From Candidatus Ruthia sp. Plio_17_S18 (lineage in GTDB: Bacteria > Pseudomonadota > Gammaproteobacteria > PS1 > Pseudothioglobaceae): a DNA stretch of 64,000 bases. Position numbers and translations under genes: made by a program. Position 1 is the stretch's first letter. The number at the start of each line of letters is the position of its first letter. The notes under the pieces were generated by a model. The model was not told where the DNA came from, made no database searches, and was given only the letters and a program-made list of their open reading frames with translations. Of the stretch, positions 19,108-28,894 are shown one piece after another. The DNA lies in the NCBI GenBank assembly GCA_021730105.1, contig CP072538.1:682001-746000 (forward strand), written 5' to 3'.

Positions 19108-20187
19108 TTATAAAACAGCAACAGGATACGAGCCAAGCATATTAACTGTAAGCACTCTACTGGCCATTTCTGCTAATGCCAAATTTACTTTTTTATCGTC
19201 TTTGTGTCCCTCAATATCAATTAAAAATAGATACTCCCACTTAACACCAGGCATGGGGTGTTTTGCCAGTTGTATCATATTAATATTTTGCTGTTTAAAT
19301 GGTTCTAACAAGTCAAACAGTGCGCCAGATTCGTGCTTAGTCACAACTAAAAGTGAGGTTTTATCTTCACCAGAAGCAGGAACATCCTCTTTACCAAGAA
19401 TTAAAAAGCGAGTGACATTACCAGTCTTGTCTTCAATATTTTTAGCAATTCTTTCTAAGCCATATAAACTTAATGCCACTTCTGAGGCAATAGCAGCAGC
19501 GCCCACTTCATCTTTAACAATACGAGCAGCCAATGCATTTGATGCCACTGATTTTAACTCGGTGTTTGGGTAGTGATTACTTAGCCAACGTTGGCATTGA
19601 TCCAATGCTTGAGAGTGGGCATAAATCACTTTAATTTCTTGCGACTGATTTGCACTCATTAGCTGATGCTGAATTGCAATTTCCACCTCGCCACAAATTT
19701 TTAAATTTTGAGAATAAAGCATATCAACCGTAACACCAATCACGCCATTAGATGAATTCTCAATAGGCACAACGCCATAATGCGCATTGCCTTTCTCAAC
19801 TTGATAAAAAATCTCATCAATACTCGCACAATCAAGTGTGGATACGCTGTGCCCAAAATGTTTAAGTGCTGCTTCTTGTGTAAAGGTGCCTTCAGGACCT
19901 AAATAAGCAATACTTAAAGGCTGTTCAAGTGCAAGACAGGCTGACATAATTTGGCGAAAAATATACGCCATGTCTTTGTCTTTTAATAAACCATCATTTC
20001 TTTTAATAATTGAACGTAGCACTTGCGCCTCACGCTCAGGTCGATAAAAAACACTATTATCATCTGAGGCTTTTTTCACTTGTGCAACCTCAGCGGCTAA
20101 TTGCGCACGATTACCAATTAGTAATTGGATTTTTTTATCCAATGTATCAATTCTATCACGCAATTCTAATAGTGTTTTTTTGCTCAT
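19108..20187 (-). CDS. pheA: Bifunctional chorismate mutase / prephenate dehydratase
   Basis: 359 residues. AroQ chorismate mutase helices at residues 1-90 (LRDRIDTLDKKIQLLIGNRA), then the prephenate dehydratase domain (IAYLGPEGTFTQEAALKHFG; GNVTRFLILG), then an ACT domain from about residue 275 (ESGALFDLLEPFKQQNINM) for phenylalanine feedback. A 100-bp gap separates it from hisC, so hisC may have a promoter of its own. Confidence 0.95.
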   Translation of the reverse strand: MSKKTLLELRDRIDTLDKKIQLLIGNRAQLAAEVAQVKKASDDNSVFYRPEREAQVLRSIIKRNDGLLKDKDMAYIFRQIMSACLALEQPLSIAYLGPEGTFTQEAALKHFGHSVSTLDCASIDEIFYQVEKGNAHYGVVPIENSSNGVIGVTVDMLYSQNLKICGEVEIAIQHQLMSANQSQEIKVIYAHSQALDQCQRWLSNHYPNTELKSVASNALAARIVKDEVGAAAIASEVALSLYGLERIAKNIEDKTGNVTRFLILGKEDVPASGEDKTSLLVVTKHESGALFDLLEPFKQQNINMIQLAKHPMPGVKWEYLFLIDIEGHKDDKKVNLALAEMASRVLTVNMLGSYPVAVL

Positions 20188-20197
20188 ACTTTATCTC

Positions 20198-21355
20198 TTA
20201 AAGACCTCTAACAGTCAATATACCTTTGACTTGTTTTAAATTATTAATAACTGAAGGTGAAATTTCATGCTCCAAATCAACCAAAGTATAAGCAACATTA
20301 TCTCTTGATTTGTTAAGCATATCAACAATATTAGCGCCAGAATCTGCAATGGTTGTTGAGATTTGACCCACCATATTAGGAATATTTTTATGAGTAATAG
20401 CTAGTCGTTCCTTGCCTGCTCTTGGCATTGATACTTCTGGAAAATTTACCGAGTTAATAATATTGCCATTTTCTAAATAATCTCTTACTTGGTTTGTGAC
20501 CATAATCGCACAGTTGTCTTCAGCCTCTACTGTTGATGCACCCAAATGTGGCAAGGCAATCACCCTGTCATGATTTTTTTTATCATCAATTGGAAAATCA
20601 GTCACGTAATACTTAACTTTACCGCTATCAAGCGCAACTATTAAAGCCTCTTCATCAACAATACCGTCGCGGGCAAAATTAAGAACGGTTGCATCTTTTG
20701 GCAATAAAGCGATACGTTTTTTATTTAATAAGTTTGTAGTACCTTTAAGTAATGGCACATGAAATGAAACAAAATCACTGCGTGAAAACAACTCATCAAC
20801 ACTTAACGCTTGCTCTACACCTGCTGATAACCTCCAAGCGCTTTTAATGGTTATGCTAGGATCAAAGCCAATCACATTCATGCCTAAAGCATGTGCTGCA
20901 TTAGCAATTTGCACGCCAATCGCACCCAAGCCAACAATGCCTAGCGTTTTGCCTGGTAATTCAGAGCCGGAATAATTTTTCTTACCCTCTTCAATGGCAG
21001 TTTTTAAATTATCAAGCGGCAAACTATTAACATAATGCCAAGCTTGGCAAATGTTACGACTTGCTAACAACATAGAACTAATGACCAGTTCTTTCACCGC
21101 ATTAGCATTCGCACCTGGTGCATTAAAAACCACCACACCCTTGCCGCTCATTTTATCCAGTGGAATGTTATTAACGCCAGCGCCAGCGCGGCCAACAGCT
21201 TTAAGGCTGTCATTAATTTCCATATCATGCATTTTTGCACTACGCACTAAAATTGCATCAGGATTGTTCACTTCTAAGGCAATTTCATAATCTTTCCTTG
21301 ATAATTTTTCCAAGCCAATTGGTGAGATGTTATTAAGCATGAGCACTTTAATCAT
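20198..21355 (-). CDS. serA: D-3-phosphoglycerate dehydrogenase
   Basis: 385 residues. NAD-binding Rossmann motif TLGIVGLGAIGVQIANAA, the substrate loop VGRAGAGVNNIPL, the catalytic His in ALPHLGAST, and a C-terminal ACT domain (NMVGQISTTIADSGANIVDM). First step of the phosphorylated serine pathway. Located between serC and pheA, stop/start overlapping serC by 1 bp. Together with serC and glyA it feeds glycine and one-carbon units. Confidence 0.94.
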   Translation of the reverse strand: MIKVLMLNNISPIGLEKLSRKDYEIALEVNNPDAILVRSAKMHDMEINDSLKAVGRAGAGVNNIPLDKMSGKGVVVFNAPGANANAVKELVISSMLLASRNICQAWHYVNSLPLDNLKTAIEEGKKNYSGSELPGKTLGIVGLGAIGVQIANAAHALGMNVIGFDPSITIKSAWRLSAGVEQALSVDELFSRSDFVSFHVPLLKGTTNLLNKKRIALLPKDATVLNFARDGIVDEEALIVALDSGKVKYYVTDFPIDDKKNHDRVIALPHLGASTVEAEDNCAIMVTNQVRDYLENGNIINSVNFPEVSMPRAGKERLAITHKNIPNMVGQISTTIADSGANIVDMLNKSRDNVAYTLVDLEHEISPSVINNLKQVKGILTVRGL

Positions 21356-22434
21356 TATGTATTTTCCTTTTCAAACACTTGCATAAAATTAACCAATTCA
21401 TTAATGCCCTCTTGTGGCATAGCATTATAAATACTAGCGCGCATACCGCCCACACTACGATGTCCTTTTAGGGTAATTAAATTATTAGCGGCTGCTTTAT
21501 CTAAAAACAAGCCGTTAAGGTCTTCATCAGCCAGTAAAAATGGCACGTTCATACAAGAGCGATATTTTATTGCCACTAGGTTTGAGTAAAAATCAGAACC
21601 ATCAATAGCATCATAAAGTGTTTTTGCCTTGATTTGATTAATCTTAGCTATAGCGCTCAATCCGCCTTGTTGTTTAAGCCATTCAAACACACGAGATGCC
21701 ACGTACCAAGGATAAGTTGATGGCGTGTTATACAGTGAATCATTATTCGCTTGCGTGGTATAGTCAAACAACACAGGTTGATTAGCCACCACATTACCCA
21801 TCAAATCCTCTCTAACAATCACAATAGTAAGCCCTGCAATACCAATATTTTTTTGCGCGCTCGCATAAATAACACCATACTTTGACACATCAATCTCACA
21901 CGACAAAATACTTGATGACATATCAGCCACAAGTGGCATGTCCACCTCTGGCACATAGTCAAATTCTAAGCCTGCAATGGTTTCATTAGGTGTATAATGC
22001 AAATAAGCGCCATCAGGGTCAATGTTCCAATTTTCAAACGCATCAATATTGGTATATTTATTGTCTGCACTATCAGTGCAAATGTTTACTTCGCAATAAC
22101 GCTTACCTTCAGCAATTGCCTTTTTAGACCAATGACCCGTATGTGCATAATTAGCCTTAGTTTTTCCATGAAGCAAATTAATCGGCACCATTGAAAATTG
22201 AGCCGATGCACCGCCTTGCAAAAACAAAATTTTATAATGATTGGGAATGCCCATCAAGTTTCTTAAATCTTGTTCTGATTTTTGTGCCATTGCCATAAAA
22301 TCAGCACCACGATGCGAAATTTCCATCACTGATGCATGTGCATTGTCATATTCCAACAACTCATCTTGCATTTGTTTTAGTACTTGTGTTGGCAGCATAG
22401 CAGGACCAGCACTAAAGTTATAAATTTGGTTCAT
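21355..22434 (-). CDS. serC: Phosphoserine aminotransferase
   Basis: 359 residues, usual length. YNFSAGPAMLPTQVL at the N-terminus, ISHRGADFM, the PLP-lysine region GVIYASAQKNIGIAGLTIVI, and C-terminal HRSVGGMRASIYNAMP. Second step of serine synthesis; also acts in pyridoxine synthesis upstream of pdxJ. First gene of the serC-serA-pheA-hisC-tyrA-aroA run. Confidence 0.96.
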   Translation of the reverse strand: MNQIYNFSAGPAMLPTQVLKQMQDELLEYDNAHASVMEISHRGADFMAMAQKSEQDLRNLMGIPNHYKILFLQGGASAQFSMVPINLLHGKTKANYAHTGHWSKKAIAEGKRYCEVNICTDSADNKYTNIDAFENWNIDPDGAYLHYTPNETIAGLEFDYVPEVDMPLVADMSSSILSCEIDVSKYGVIYASAQKNIGIAGLTIVIVREDLMGNVVANQPVLFDYTTQANNDSLYNTPSTYPWYVASRVFEWLKQQGGLSAIAKINQIKAKTLYDAIDGSDFYSNLVAIKYRSCMNVPFLLADEDLNGLFLDKAAANNLITLKGHRSVGGMRASIYNAMPQEGINELVNFMQVFEKENT

Positions 22435-22535
22435 TTTTACGAACTCCTTGTTTAATAAAATTCACAGTCATACGATTTTATCAGAACTCAGATATTTAAG
22501 CCTATTTAATGTTGAAAAGCCTATTATAATTTACA

Positions 22536-22642
22536 CTTAGTTTTGGTTATGGAAGTAGGTGAAAATCCTACACTGTTCTCGCAACGGTATTTTTCGACAT
22601 TCTAAATCAGTACGATATATCACTGAAATTTTTTAACTTCAC
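22536..22642 (+). promoter_or_regulatory. Cobalamin riboswitch, probably degraded
   Basis: The segment GGAAGTAGGTGAAAATCCTA, then CACTG, then CTCGCAACGGTA matches the conserved core of B12-sensing leaders (GGTGxAAxxCC ... CTG ... CCCGCAAC). It stands right before the btuB relic's ATG at 22656, as expected for a B12 transporter. The 3' part with the B12 box is short and poorly matched (ATCAGTACGATATATCACTG), so binding is doubtful. Its downstream genes are both dead. Confidence 0.75.
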
Positions 22643-22655
22643 GAAGGGTTATATC

Positions 22656-23475
22656 ATGCAAAGAATATTACCCATAGTAACTCTTATCATCAGTCTTAAT
22701 GCAAATGCAGCCTTAGGACCTATTCCAATTTATCTCAACACTGAATATCGCGCTGATAGTTCGGTTTATTGACTCGATTGCCTCAACACTTAGCTTTAAT
22801 GCTGATGATATTAAAGCAACAGGTACTAACACTTTTATAGATTTTTTGGCAACTGTGCCAAGTGTTGGTTTATACAATCCATACGGCAATGTACCTGCGC
22901 TCCTTTATGCGTGATGGTGATTCGGACCACACTTTAGTTTTGATGATATCAATGCTCAAACTGGCGATACAACTGGTGCAAAAGATAGTATCAGCAATCA
23001 AACTACACAAATTAAAACTGGTAATAAGCACTTTGATATTAGTTATTATGATGATTTTGGTGGCATAGATGCTGGCGAATTAGGCGATATAAAATTAAAC
23101 AAAATAGCCATTAATGCAAACAAGAAATTTAGTAACACTTGGAAGGTCAAATTATCTCTTGCACAAACTAATAGCACAAGAGATAGTGGCACGAGTGCTA
23201 CCACCATTGGTGATAAATATAAAAAACCACTATAACTGCACTTAACGATTAAAGATTTATTTATAAATTGGCAAAAAATATTAGTGACTTAAACATCAAT
23301 GTAAGGAAGTACAGCTGGCTATCAAACAAATGATTTAAAACCAGAAACATCAATATTGGTCTGTCATTATTTAGAACTAAAGAAAAATATGGAATTAGAT
23401 ATATAGGCGGGTGGCCGAATTCTATTGATATAAACTAGGATCAATACAGCGCTAAAGGCGTCGAACTATCATTAT
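22656..23475 (+). pseudogene. btuB: TonB-dependent cobalamin receptor BtuB, decayed
   Basis: The signal peptide MQRILPIVTLIISLNANA is intact, but the frame stops after 37 codons. Plug-domain pieces are found in shifted frames: TFIDFLATVPSVGLYNPYGN, LLMRDGDSDHTLV. Then barrel-like fragments with alternating polar residues (ISYYDDFGGIDAGELG; KFSNTWKVKLSLAQTNSTRD) and a late strand set NDLKPETS, RYIGGWPNSIDIN, YSAKGVELSL. Much of the barrel is deleted and the remainder abuts cobO. The riboswitch upstream supports the B12 assignment. Confidence 0.85.
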
Positions 23476-24021
23476 TGATGCTCGCATAGAAAAATCCAAT
23501 ATTGATAAAGGTGTTATTGTCCTACTCACAGGCAATGGTAAAGGCAAATCATCCTCTGCACTGGGTATGATTTGTCGTGCATTAGGTATGACATGAAAAT
23601 AGGCATTGCCAAGTTTTTAAAAGGCATGCAAGACACAGGTGAAGATATGTTCTTAGCCAAGCAACCTAACGTACAAACTGCATATATGAAAACAGGTTTT
23701 ACTTGGGACACGCAAGAACAAGGCCTTTGATAACAACTATGGCACAAGAAACTTGGAGTAAAGCCAAACAATACTTAAACGATGATTCAATTAATCTAAG
23801 TGTGCTTGACAAGCTCACTTATATGATTAGTTACAAAATATCTTGATGAGATACAAATCATCAACACTTTAAACAACCGCTCTAAAGACCAACATGCGGT
23901 GATTACTGGCAGATCTGTCTCTAAAAATTTAATCGAACTTGCTGATACAGTGAGTGAAGTTAAAGACATGAAACACGCTTTTAGAGCAAATATTAAAGCC
24001 CAAAAAGGCATCGACATTTAA
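23475..24021 (+). pseudogene. cobO: Cob(I)yrinic acid a,c-diamide adenosyltransferase (CobO/BtuR), decayed
   Basis: The P-loop part DKGVIVLLTGNGKGKSSSAL-GMICRALG is readable, then a stop at about 23594. The next frame gives MKIGIAKFLKGMQDTGEDMF, then another shift near 23725 before TMAQETWSKAKQYLNDDSIN, and a fourth near 23830 before DEIQIINTLNNRSKDQHAVI and TGRSVSKNLIELADTVSEVK to the TAA at 24019-24021. At least three indels. It normally adenosylates corrinoids, so salvage to adenosylcobalamin through this locus is lost. Confidence 0.9.
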
Positions 24022-24046
24022 TCAAAACTTTGTTTCAATTAAAATC

Positions 24047-25411
24047 TTAGGTGTTTTCAGTCATAAATTGCAAAGCTTGATGTAAATACTCTACTGACAC
24101 AATTTTTAACTCTTGAAGTGCTTTTTTCGGTGCATTGCCCTTGGGTATGATTGCTACTTTAAAGCCATGTTTTTGCGCTTCTGACAAACGCTCAATACCG
24201 TTATAAACTGGGCGTACCTCACCCGTTAAACCCACCTCACCAAAAGCAACCCAATCTTTAGGAATAACCCTATCTCGCAAGCTAGACATAACCACCAACA
24301 TAACCACCAAATCTGATGCTGTTTCATTCATCTTAATACCACCCACCACATTAACAAACACATCTTGATCATGGGTGGCAATACCGCCATGCTTATGTAG
24401 TACTGCAAGTTGTAAAGCTAAACGATTTTGATCCAAACCAACACACACACGTTTAGGATTGCCACTGGCAGTATCCACCAATGCTTGTATTTCAACCATC
24501 AGTGGTCGAGTTGCCTCACGCGTTACCATCACCATAGAACCTGGTGAAGGCTTGGCTGAATTTGATAAAAATATTGCTGATGGGTTCTCAACCTGTTGCA
24601 AACCCGACTCACTCATCACAAAAATGCTAATTTCATTCACTGCACCAAAGCGATTTTTTACCGCGCGGATAATGCGGTAACGCCCACCCGCATCCCCTTC
24701 AAAGTAAAGCACCGTGTCTACCATATGCTCAAGAATTCTTGGACCTGCCAATGCACCATCTTTGGTGACATGACCAATCATTAAAAGAATGGTATTGGTT
24801 TGCTTTGCGAATTGAGTCAGTTGTGCAGCACAATCACGCACTTGTGTTACCGAGCCTGGTACCGAAGTAGAGCCATCTGTTACCATGGTTTGAATAGAAT
24901 CAATGACAATGACTTTAGGTTGCACTGCTTTATTAGCAAGTGTGATGATTTTTTCCAAATGCGTTTCACTCAGCAAAATAATATCCTCTTTAATGCCAAG
25001 ACGCAGCGCCCTATCGCTGATTTGGTCAGCCGACTCCTCACCACTCACATACAAAGTTGTGTATTTTTGATTAATTTTAGCAACCGCCTGCAAAATCAAA
25101 GTTGATTTGCCAATACCAGGGTCGCCACCAATCAATATCACCGAGCCATCGACCAAGCCACCACCCAAAGTACGGTCAAGCTCACTTAGCCCTGTTGAAA
25201 GCCTAATTCTATTTTCTGATTTGATATCAGATAGGTTTTGAACCTTAGAGGCAGGCAGGTCTTGCAAAATTGTAAGTTTTGATGGCGCAGTTTGCAACAA
25301 CACAATCTCTTCTAGCGTATTCCAAGATTTACAATCTAGGCACTGCCCTGCCCATTGATGATGCGAAGAACCGCATTCACGACAGACAAATTCAACTTTT
25401 GTTTTTGCCAT
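24047..25411 (-). CDS. radA: DNA repair protein RadA
   Basis: 454 residues. N-terminal zinc finger (CRECGSSHHQWAGQCLDC), RecA-like ATPase with Walker A GGDPGIGKSTL, the RadA motif KNRFG, and a C-terminal Lon-like domain (KDWVAFGEVGLTGEVRPVYN). Promotes branch migration in recombination. Its ATG overlaps the stop of the tesA relic by one base. Confidence 0.96.
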   Translation of the reverse strand: MAKTKVEFVCRECGSSHHQWAGQCLDCKSWNTLEEIVLLQTAPSKLTILQDLPASKVQNLSDIKSENRIRLSTGLSELDRTLGGGLVDGSVILIGGDPGIGKSTLILQAVAKINQKYTTLYVSGEESADQISDRALRLGIKEDIILLSETHLEKIITLANKAVQPKVIVIDSIQTMVTDGSTSVPGSVTQVRDCAAQLTQFAKQTNTILLMIGHVTKDGALAGPRILEHMVDTVLYFEGDAGGRYRIIRAVKNRFGAVNEISIFVMSESGLQQVENPSAIFLSNSAKPSPGSMVMVTREATRPLMVEIQALVDTASGNPKRVCVGLDQNRLALQLAVLHKHGGIATHDQDVFVNVVGGIKMNETASDLVVMLVVMSSLRDRVIPKDWVAFGEVGLTGEVRPVYNGIERLSEAQKHGFKVAIIPKGNAPKKALQELKIVSVEYLHQALQFMTENT

Positions 25412-25660
25412 TATTCTAACGCACCTTTGTCAAGTAACAATTGATAAATTTGTTGTGCCATTAATTGGTAACCTAAAATGAGTTAATTTTGATCAAACCG
25501 CAGGATAGCTGTTATTTTTATTAACGCCTTTACCAAAATTCAAACTATCGCCAAATGCCAAAATAACGCCTTGAGATGGTATTAAACTTAAAGGCTTTTC
25601 GCCACAAGCGCTTAATAATAAGGTTAAGAATAAAAAACACAAACTTAAAAAATAACGCAT
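25411..25660 (-). pseudogene. tesA: GDSL esterase/lysophospholipase TesA, internally deleted
   Basis: ATG 25660 opens a lipoprotein-type leader (RYFLSLCFLFLTLLLSACG) followed by the GDSL block I, ILAFGDSLNFGKGVNKNNSY. The sequence then fails and the C-terminal end of a TesA protein (GYQLMAQQIYQLLLDKGALE) appears in another frame, ending at the TAA 25411-25413. About 120 codons with the other catalytic blocks are gone. Too short and broken to give an enzyme. Confidence 0.85.
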
Positions 25661-25663
25661 AAA

Positions 25664-26064
25664 TTATCTCATTAATCTATCAATATCTTGAAACTGACGA
25701 TAAACCGACGCAAAACGAATATATGACACCTCATATAATGTTTTAAGCTTTTCCATCACCCACTCACCAATCTTAGTACAAGGCACTTCGCGATCAGCTT
25801 GGCTCATTAATTTGCGCTCAATACATGCAATAGAGGTTTCAATTTGCGAGGTTTGAACAAACCAGAGCGTAGTTTATCTTCACTAAACGTCTCCCTAGAA
25901 TCATCACTTTTAATCAAGCGTGGCAGGTTAAGATCAACCGTCTCACGAGTTGAATAACGTTCACCACAAGAGGTGCACTCACGACGACGCACTTGAGATC
26001 CATCGTCAATTAAACAAGTGTCTAATACTTTAGTATCATCAGATTGGCAAAATGGACAGCGCAT
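25664..26064 (-). pseudogene. nrdR: Ribonucleotide reductase repressor NrdR, frameshifted
   Basis: The zinc ribbon MRCPFCQSDDTKVLDT and RRRECTSCGERYSTRE are intact and the ATP-cone starts (FSEDKLRSGL). Around 25865 about 8 codons are lost with a frame change. The other frame continues IETSIACIERKLMSQADREV, then KIGEWVMEKLKTLYEVSYIR and FASVYRQFQDIDRLMR, ending at 25664. In the frame actually read, translation ends after 85 residues, lacking most of the nucleotide-sensing cone. Follows glyA by 12 bp, the common glyA-nrdR order. A truncated zinc-ribbon protein could still be made. Confidence 0.88.
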
Positions 26065-26076
26065 ATAGACTTAAAT

Positions 26077-27330
26077 CTAGTTATAAACTGGATGCTTAGC
26101 ACAAAGGCTGGCGACTTTTTCTCTAACCTTGTCAATCATAGCTTCGTTCTCTAAATCATCACAAATATCACACATCCACGTGGCTAAATCGGCACAATCA
26201 TTTTCATTAAAACCGCGCGTTGTCACTGCTGGCGTGCCCACACGGATGCCACTGGTTACAAAAGGAGATTGTGGATCATTTGGCACCGCATTCATATTAA
26301 CTGTAATATATGCACTACCCAAGGCAGCATCTACTGCTTTACCTGTTAGTCCTTGGTCAATAAAACTTACTAAAAATAAATGGTCATCCGTGCCACCCGA
26401 TACCACATCAAAACCGCGTTCAATAAATATATTAGCCATCACTTGTGCATTAATCTTGACTTGCTTTTGATAAGCCTTATATTCATCACTCATTGCCTCT
26501 TTAAAACTCACTGCTTTAGCGGCAATAATATGCATTAGTGGCCCGCCTTGAATGCCGGGGAAAATGGCAGAATTAAGTTTCTTCTCAATTGCCTCATTAG
26601 CCTTAGCTAAAATTAAACCGCCACGAGGACCGCGAAGTGTTTTATGCGTGGTTGTCGTAGTCACATCTGCAATTGCCACTGGAGATGGATACTCACCTGT
26701 TGCTACCAAACCTGCAACATGCGCCATATCAACCATTAAATAAGCACCAACAGCATCTGCAATTTCTCTAAAACGTTGCCAATCAACCACACGTGAATAC
26801 GCCGAAAAACCAGCAATAATCATTTTGGGCTTGTGCGCCTTTGCTAAAGCCTCAACTTGCTCATAATCAATCTCGCCTGTTTTTTCATTCAAACCATACT
26901 GAATGGCATTAAAGTTTTTGCCCGAAAACGAAGGTGCAGCGCCATGCGTTAAATGCCCACCATGCGCCAAATCCATGCCTAAAATTGTATCTCCCGGCAC
27001 TAACAATGCCTGAAAAACCGCAGCATTTGCCTGAGAGCCAGAATGTGGTTGAACATTCGCATAATCTGCACCAAATAATGTTTTAGCACGATCAATCGCT
27101 AATTGCTCAACTGTATCAACATGCTCGCATCCACCATAATAGCGCTTACGAGGATAACCCTCAGCATACTTATTCGTCAATTGCGATCCTTGCGCCTCCA
27201 TCACCGCAGGTGAGGTGTAGTTTTCACTGGCAATTAACTCAATGTGTGCCTCTTGGCGACCCCCTTCCAGTGCAATCGCCTGATGGATTTCAGTATCTAC
27301 TTTAGCTAACGTTTGAGATTTATCGAACAT
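26077..27330 (-). CDS. glyA: Serine hydroxymethyltransferase
   Basis: 417 residues from ATG 27330, which has GAGGAAAACT directly upstream (an in-frame ATG 5 codons earlier is possible). [29 protein letters not shown], and the PLP lysine in [15 protein letters not shown]. Interconverts serine and glycine and charges tetrahydrofolate, supplying thyA. Heads the glyA-nrdR(relic)-tesA(relic)-radA stretch. Confidence 0.96.
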   Translation of the reverse strand: MFDKSQTLAKVDTEIHQAIALEGGRQEAHIELIASENYTSPAVMEAQGSQLTNKYAEGYPRKRYYGGCEHVDTVEQLAIDRAKTLFGADYANVQPHSGSQANAAVFQALLVPGDTILGMDLAHGGHLTHGAAPSFSGKNFNAIQYGLNEKTGEIDYEQVEALAKAHKPKMIIAGFSAYSRVVDWQRFREIADAVGAYLMVDMAHVAGLVATGEYPSPVAIADVTTTTTHKTLRGPRGGLILAKANEAIEKKLNSAIFPGIQGGPLMHIIAAKAVSFKEAMSDEYKAYQKQVKINAQVMANIFIERGFDVVSGGTDDHLFLVSFIDQGLTGKAVDAALGSAYITVNMNAVPNDPQSPFVTSGIRVGTPAVTTRGFNENDCADLATWMCDICDDLENEAMIDKVREKVASLCAKHPVYN

Positions 27331-27538
27331 AGTTTTCCTCGTCATATAATGTTTAAAATTTTAATGATTTATTTTAACGTACAAACACAAATAAAGAATA
27401 AATTATCATTCTTAAATTCAGATTTAAAATGCAATTTTTGTGAAAAAATAACACATAATTCAAGCATCACTTCTGGTATTAGAAAATTAAGGGTAAATAA
27501 CAAAATCCAACTGGCACATTAATAACTGAAGTAAATAG

Positions 27539-27640
27539 CTAAGTGTTTGCCGTTAATGGCAAGTCTTTAGGGTGTTCAATCATTTTTACGTCAATATCTT
27601 CCCAATAAAAATACCCCTCAGAAAGTTCTTCTACATTCAT
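27539..27640 (-). CDS. Very short reading frame, unknown
   Basis: 33 codons, MNVEELSEGYFYWEDIDVKM and onward to TAG 27539-27541. Its ATG overlaps the stop of the frame at 27637-27837 by 4 bp (ATGA), the style of genuine pairs in this genome, but there is no family match and the stretch 27331-27988 is otherwise empty of genes. It could be the tail of a decayed gene. Confidence 0.25.
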   Translation of the reverse strand: MNVEELSEGYFYWEDIDVKMIEHPKDLPLTANT

Positions 27641-27837
27641 AATTGCGTTAACTCGCTGATAAATTCATCATAATACTCCTGTATGACTGGTTCAATTTCT
27701 TGGAGTGGTTTTTTCAAATAATGATAACTTTTTGCTAAACCGATTTTAGGTTTTAACCAAAACACGGACTTTCCGCTCAAATCTAAAGAAAAATTCATGC
27801 TTGGTATGTTGTTATTAACCACACTCATTTTTACCAC
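27637..27837 (-). CDS. Short reading frame of unknown function
   Basis: 66 codons (MSVVNNNIPSMNFSLDLSGK, then a lysine- and tyrosine-rich part ending EYYDEFISELTQL). No signal peptide and no recognised family. The initiator may be either of two ATGs four codons apart. Coupled by ATGA to the 33-codon frame downstream. It sits in a decaying region, so it may be a remnant. Confidence 0.3.
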   Translation of the reverse strand: MVKMSVVNNNIPSMNFSLDLSGKSVFWLKPKIGLAKSYHYLKKPLQEIEPVIQEYYDEFISELTQL

Positions 27838-27988
27838 TACAAATATTACACAACCCTAATTATATTTGCTTTTTCCACTACCTTATTTATATCCCATAAA
27901 AAGTGTAATCATATTAAATAACAAAATAAAGAGGTTTTTTGTTTAATTAATGCCAATATCTTTATATTTTATTTTTAACCTTAGTTGA

Positions 27989-28872
27989 TTAAGGTCTTAA
28001 TTCCATCTGAAACAAATATTGATCACCCAACATTTTACTAAAATCAAAGGTAGTAAAATCTATACTCTTAGGCTTAACTATTTGCCATTTTGTTTGTTGT
28101 TTTTTAGCAATTTCAAAACTAAAAATTGGCATGGTTGTTGTCCCCATACGTATATCACTTAAAATTATTGTCATTTTGTTCATCTAAACGATAAAATCCG
28201 TGGGCAAAATCCTTGTACTTTTGCATCATATTATAGTTTGGTAAATGAAATTTATATTGTTGATGAATGGTTTTAATCCACGAGTTAACACCTTTATAAA
28301 GATGATAAACTTTTCATACACCGTATCTTTGTCTATTGCTATAATACTAAATACAAGTGGTTGGCATTACAAAAGTATTGATTATCTCGGCTTTATGAAT
28401 GGGTAATGTAACAACATTTAAAACATACGATTGGCGAGCGCTTTTTTATTATTAAAACAACAAAACCAAACAATAGTGGCGGTATATAATAAACATTGAA
28501 CCAATCATCACACTGGGTACCTCTAAAGGTCAAAACCATTGTGTGCCAAAAATGGTTAACGAATCTAACATAGGGTGAGTTAATAAAACGCCTAAGCAAA
28601 ATACCAACCAACGCCAATAAGACATTACATTTACCCATAATTTTTGCAAGCCCCATGCCAATGGCAAGCAAAACAAACTGAGTATAAAGATAGAATGCGA
28701 AAAACCACTGTGATAATCATGTTGCTAATATCATCGCCATGATTAATAAACACGTCTAAATCAGGTATTGTTGCAAGTATGCCAGCTATGATGGCAATTT
28801 TGGGCGATTGTTTTGGGCTAATCGCCACAACCAAACACTTGCACCTAAAACAAATTGACTCACTGAATCCAT
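27989..28872 (-). pseudogene. Membrane-bound metal-dependent hydrolase (DUF457/YdjM-like), decayed
   Basis: From ATG 28872 the pieces MDSVSQFVLGASVW, AISPKQSPKIAIIAGILATI, PDLDVFINHGDDISNMI, MGLAKIMGKCNVLLALVGIL, FGFVVLIIKKRS and a soluble C-terminal end ILSDIRMGTTTMPIFSFEIA are all readable, but in several different frames, ending at 27989. The PDxD (PDLDVF) motif and the membrane helices match the YbcI/YdjM hydrolase family. At least five indels or stops. Confidence 0.82.
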
Positions 28873-28894
28873 ATTTATGCACACTATTTTTAAT

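Noticed and set aside
19202..19573. 123-codon frame on the + strand within pheA
   Set aside because: Antisense shadow of the pheA ACT and dehydratase domains.
27539..27837. Toxin-antitoxin pair from the two overlapping short frames
   Set aside because: The ATGA overlap is suggestive, but neither product resembles a known toxin or antitoxin and the region is decaying.
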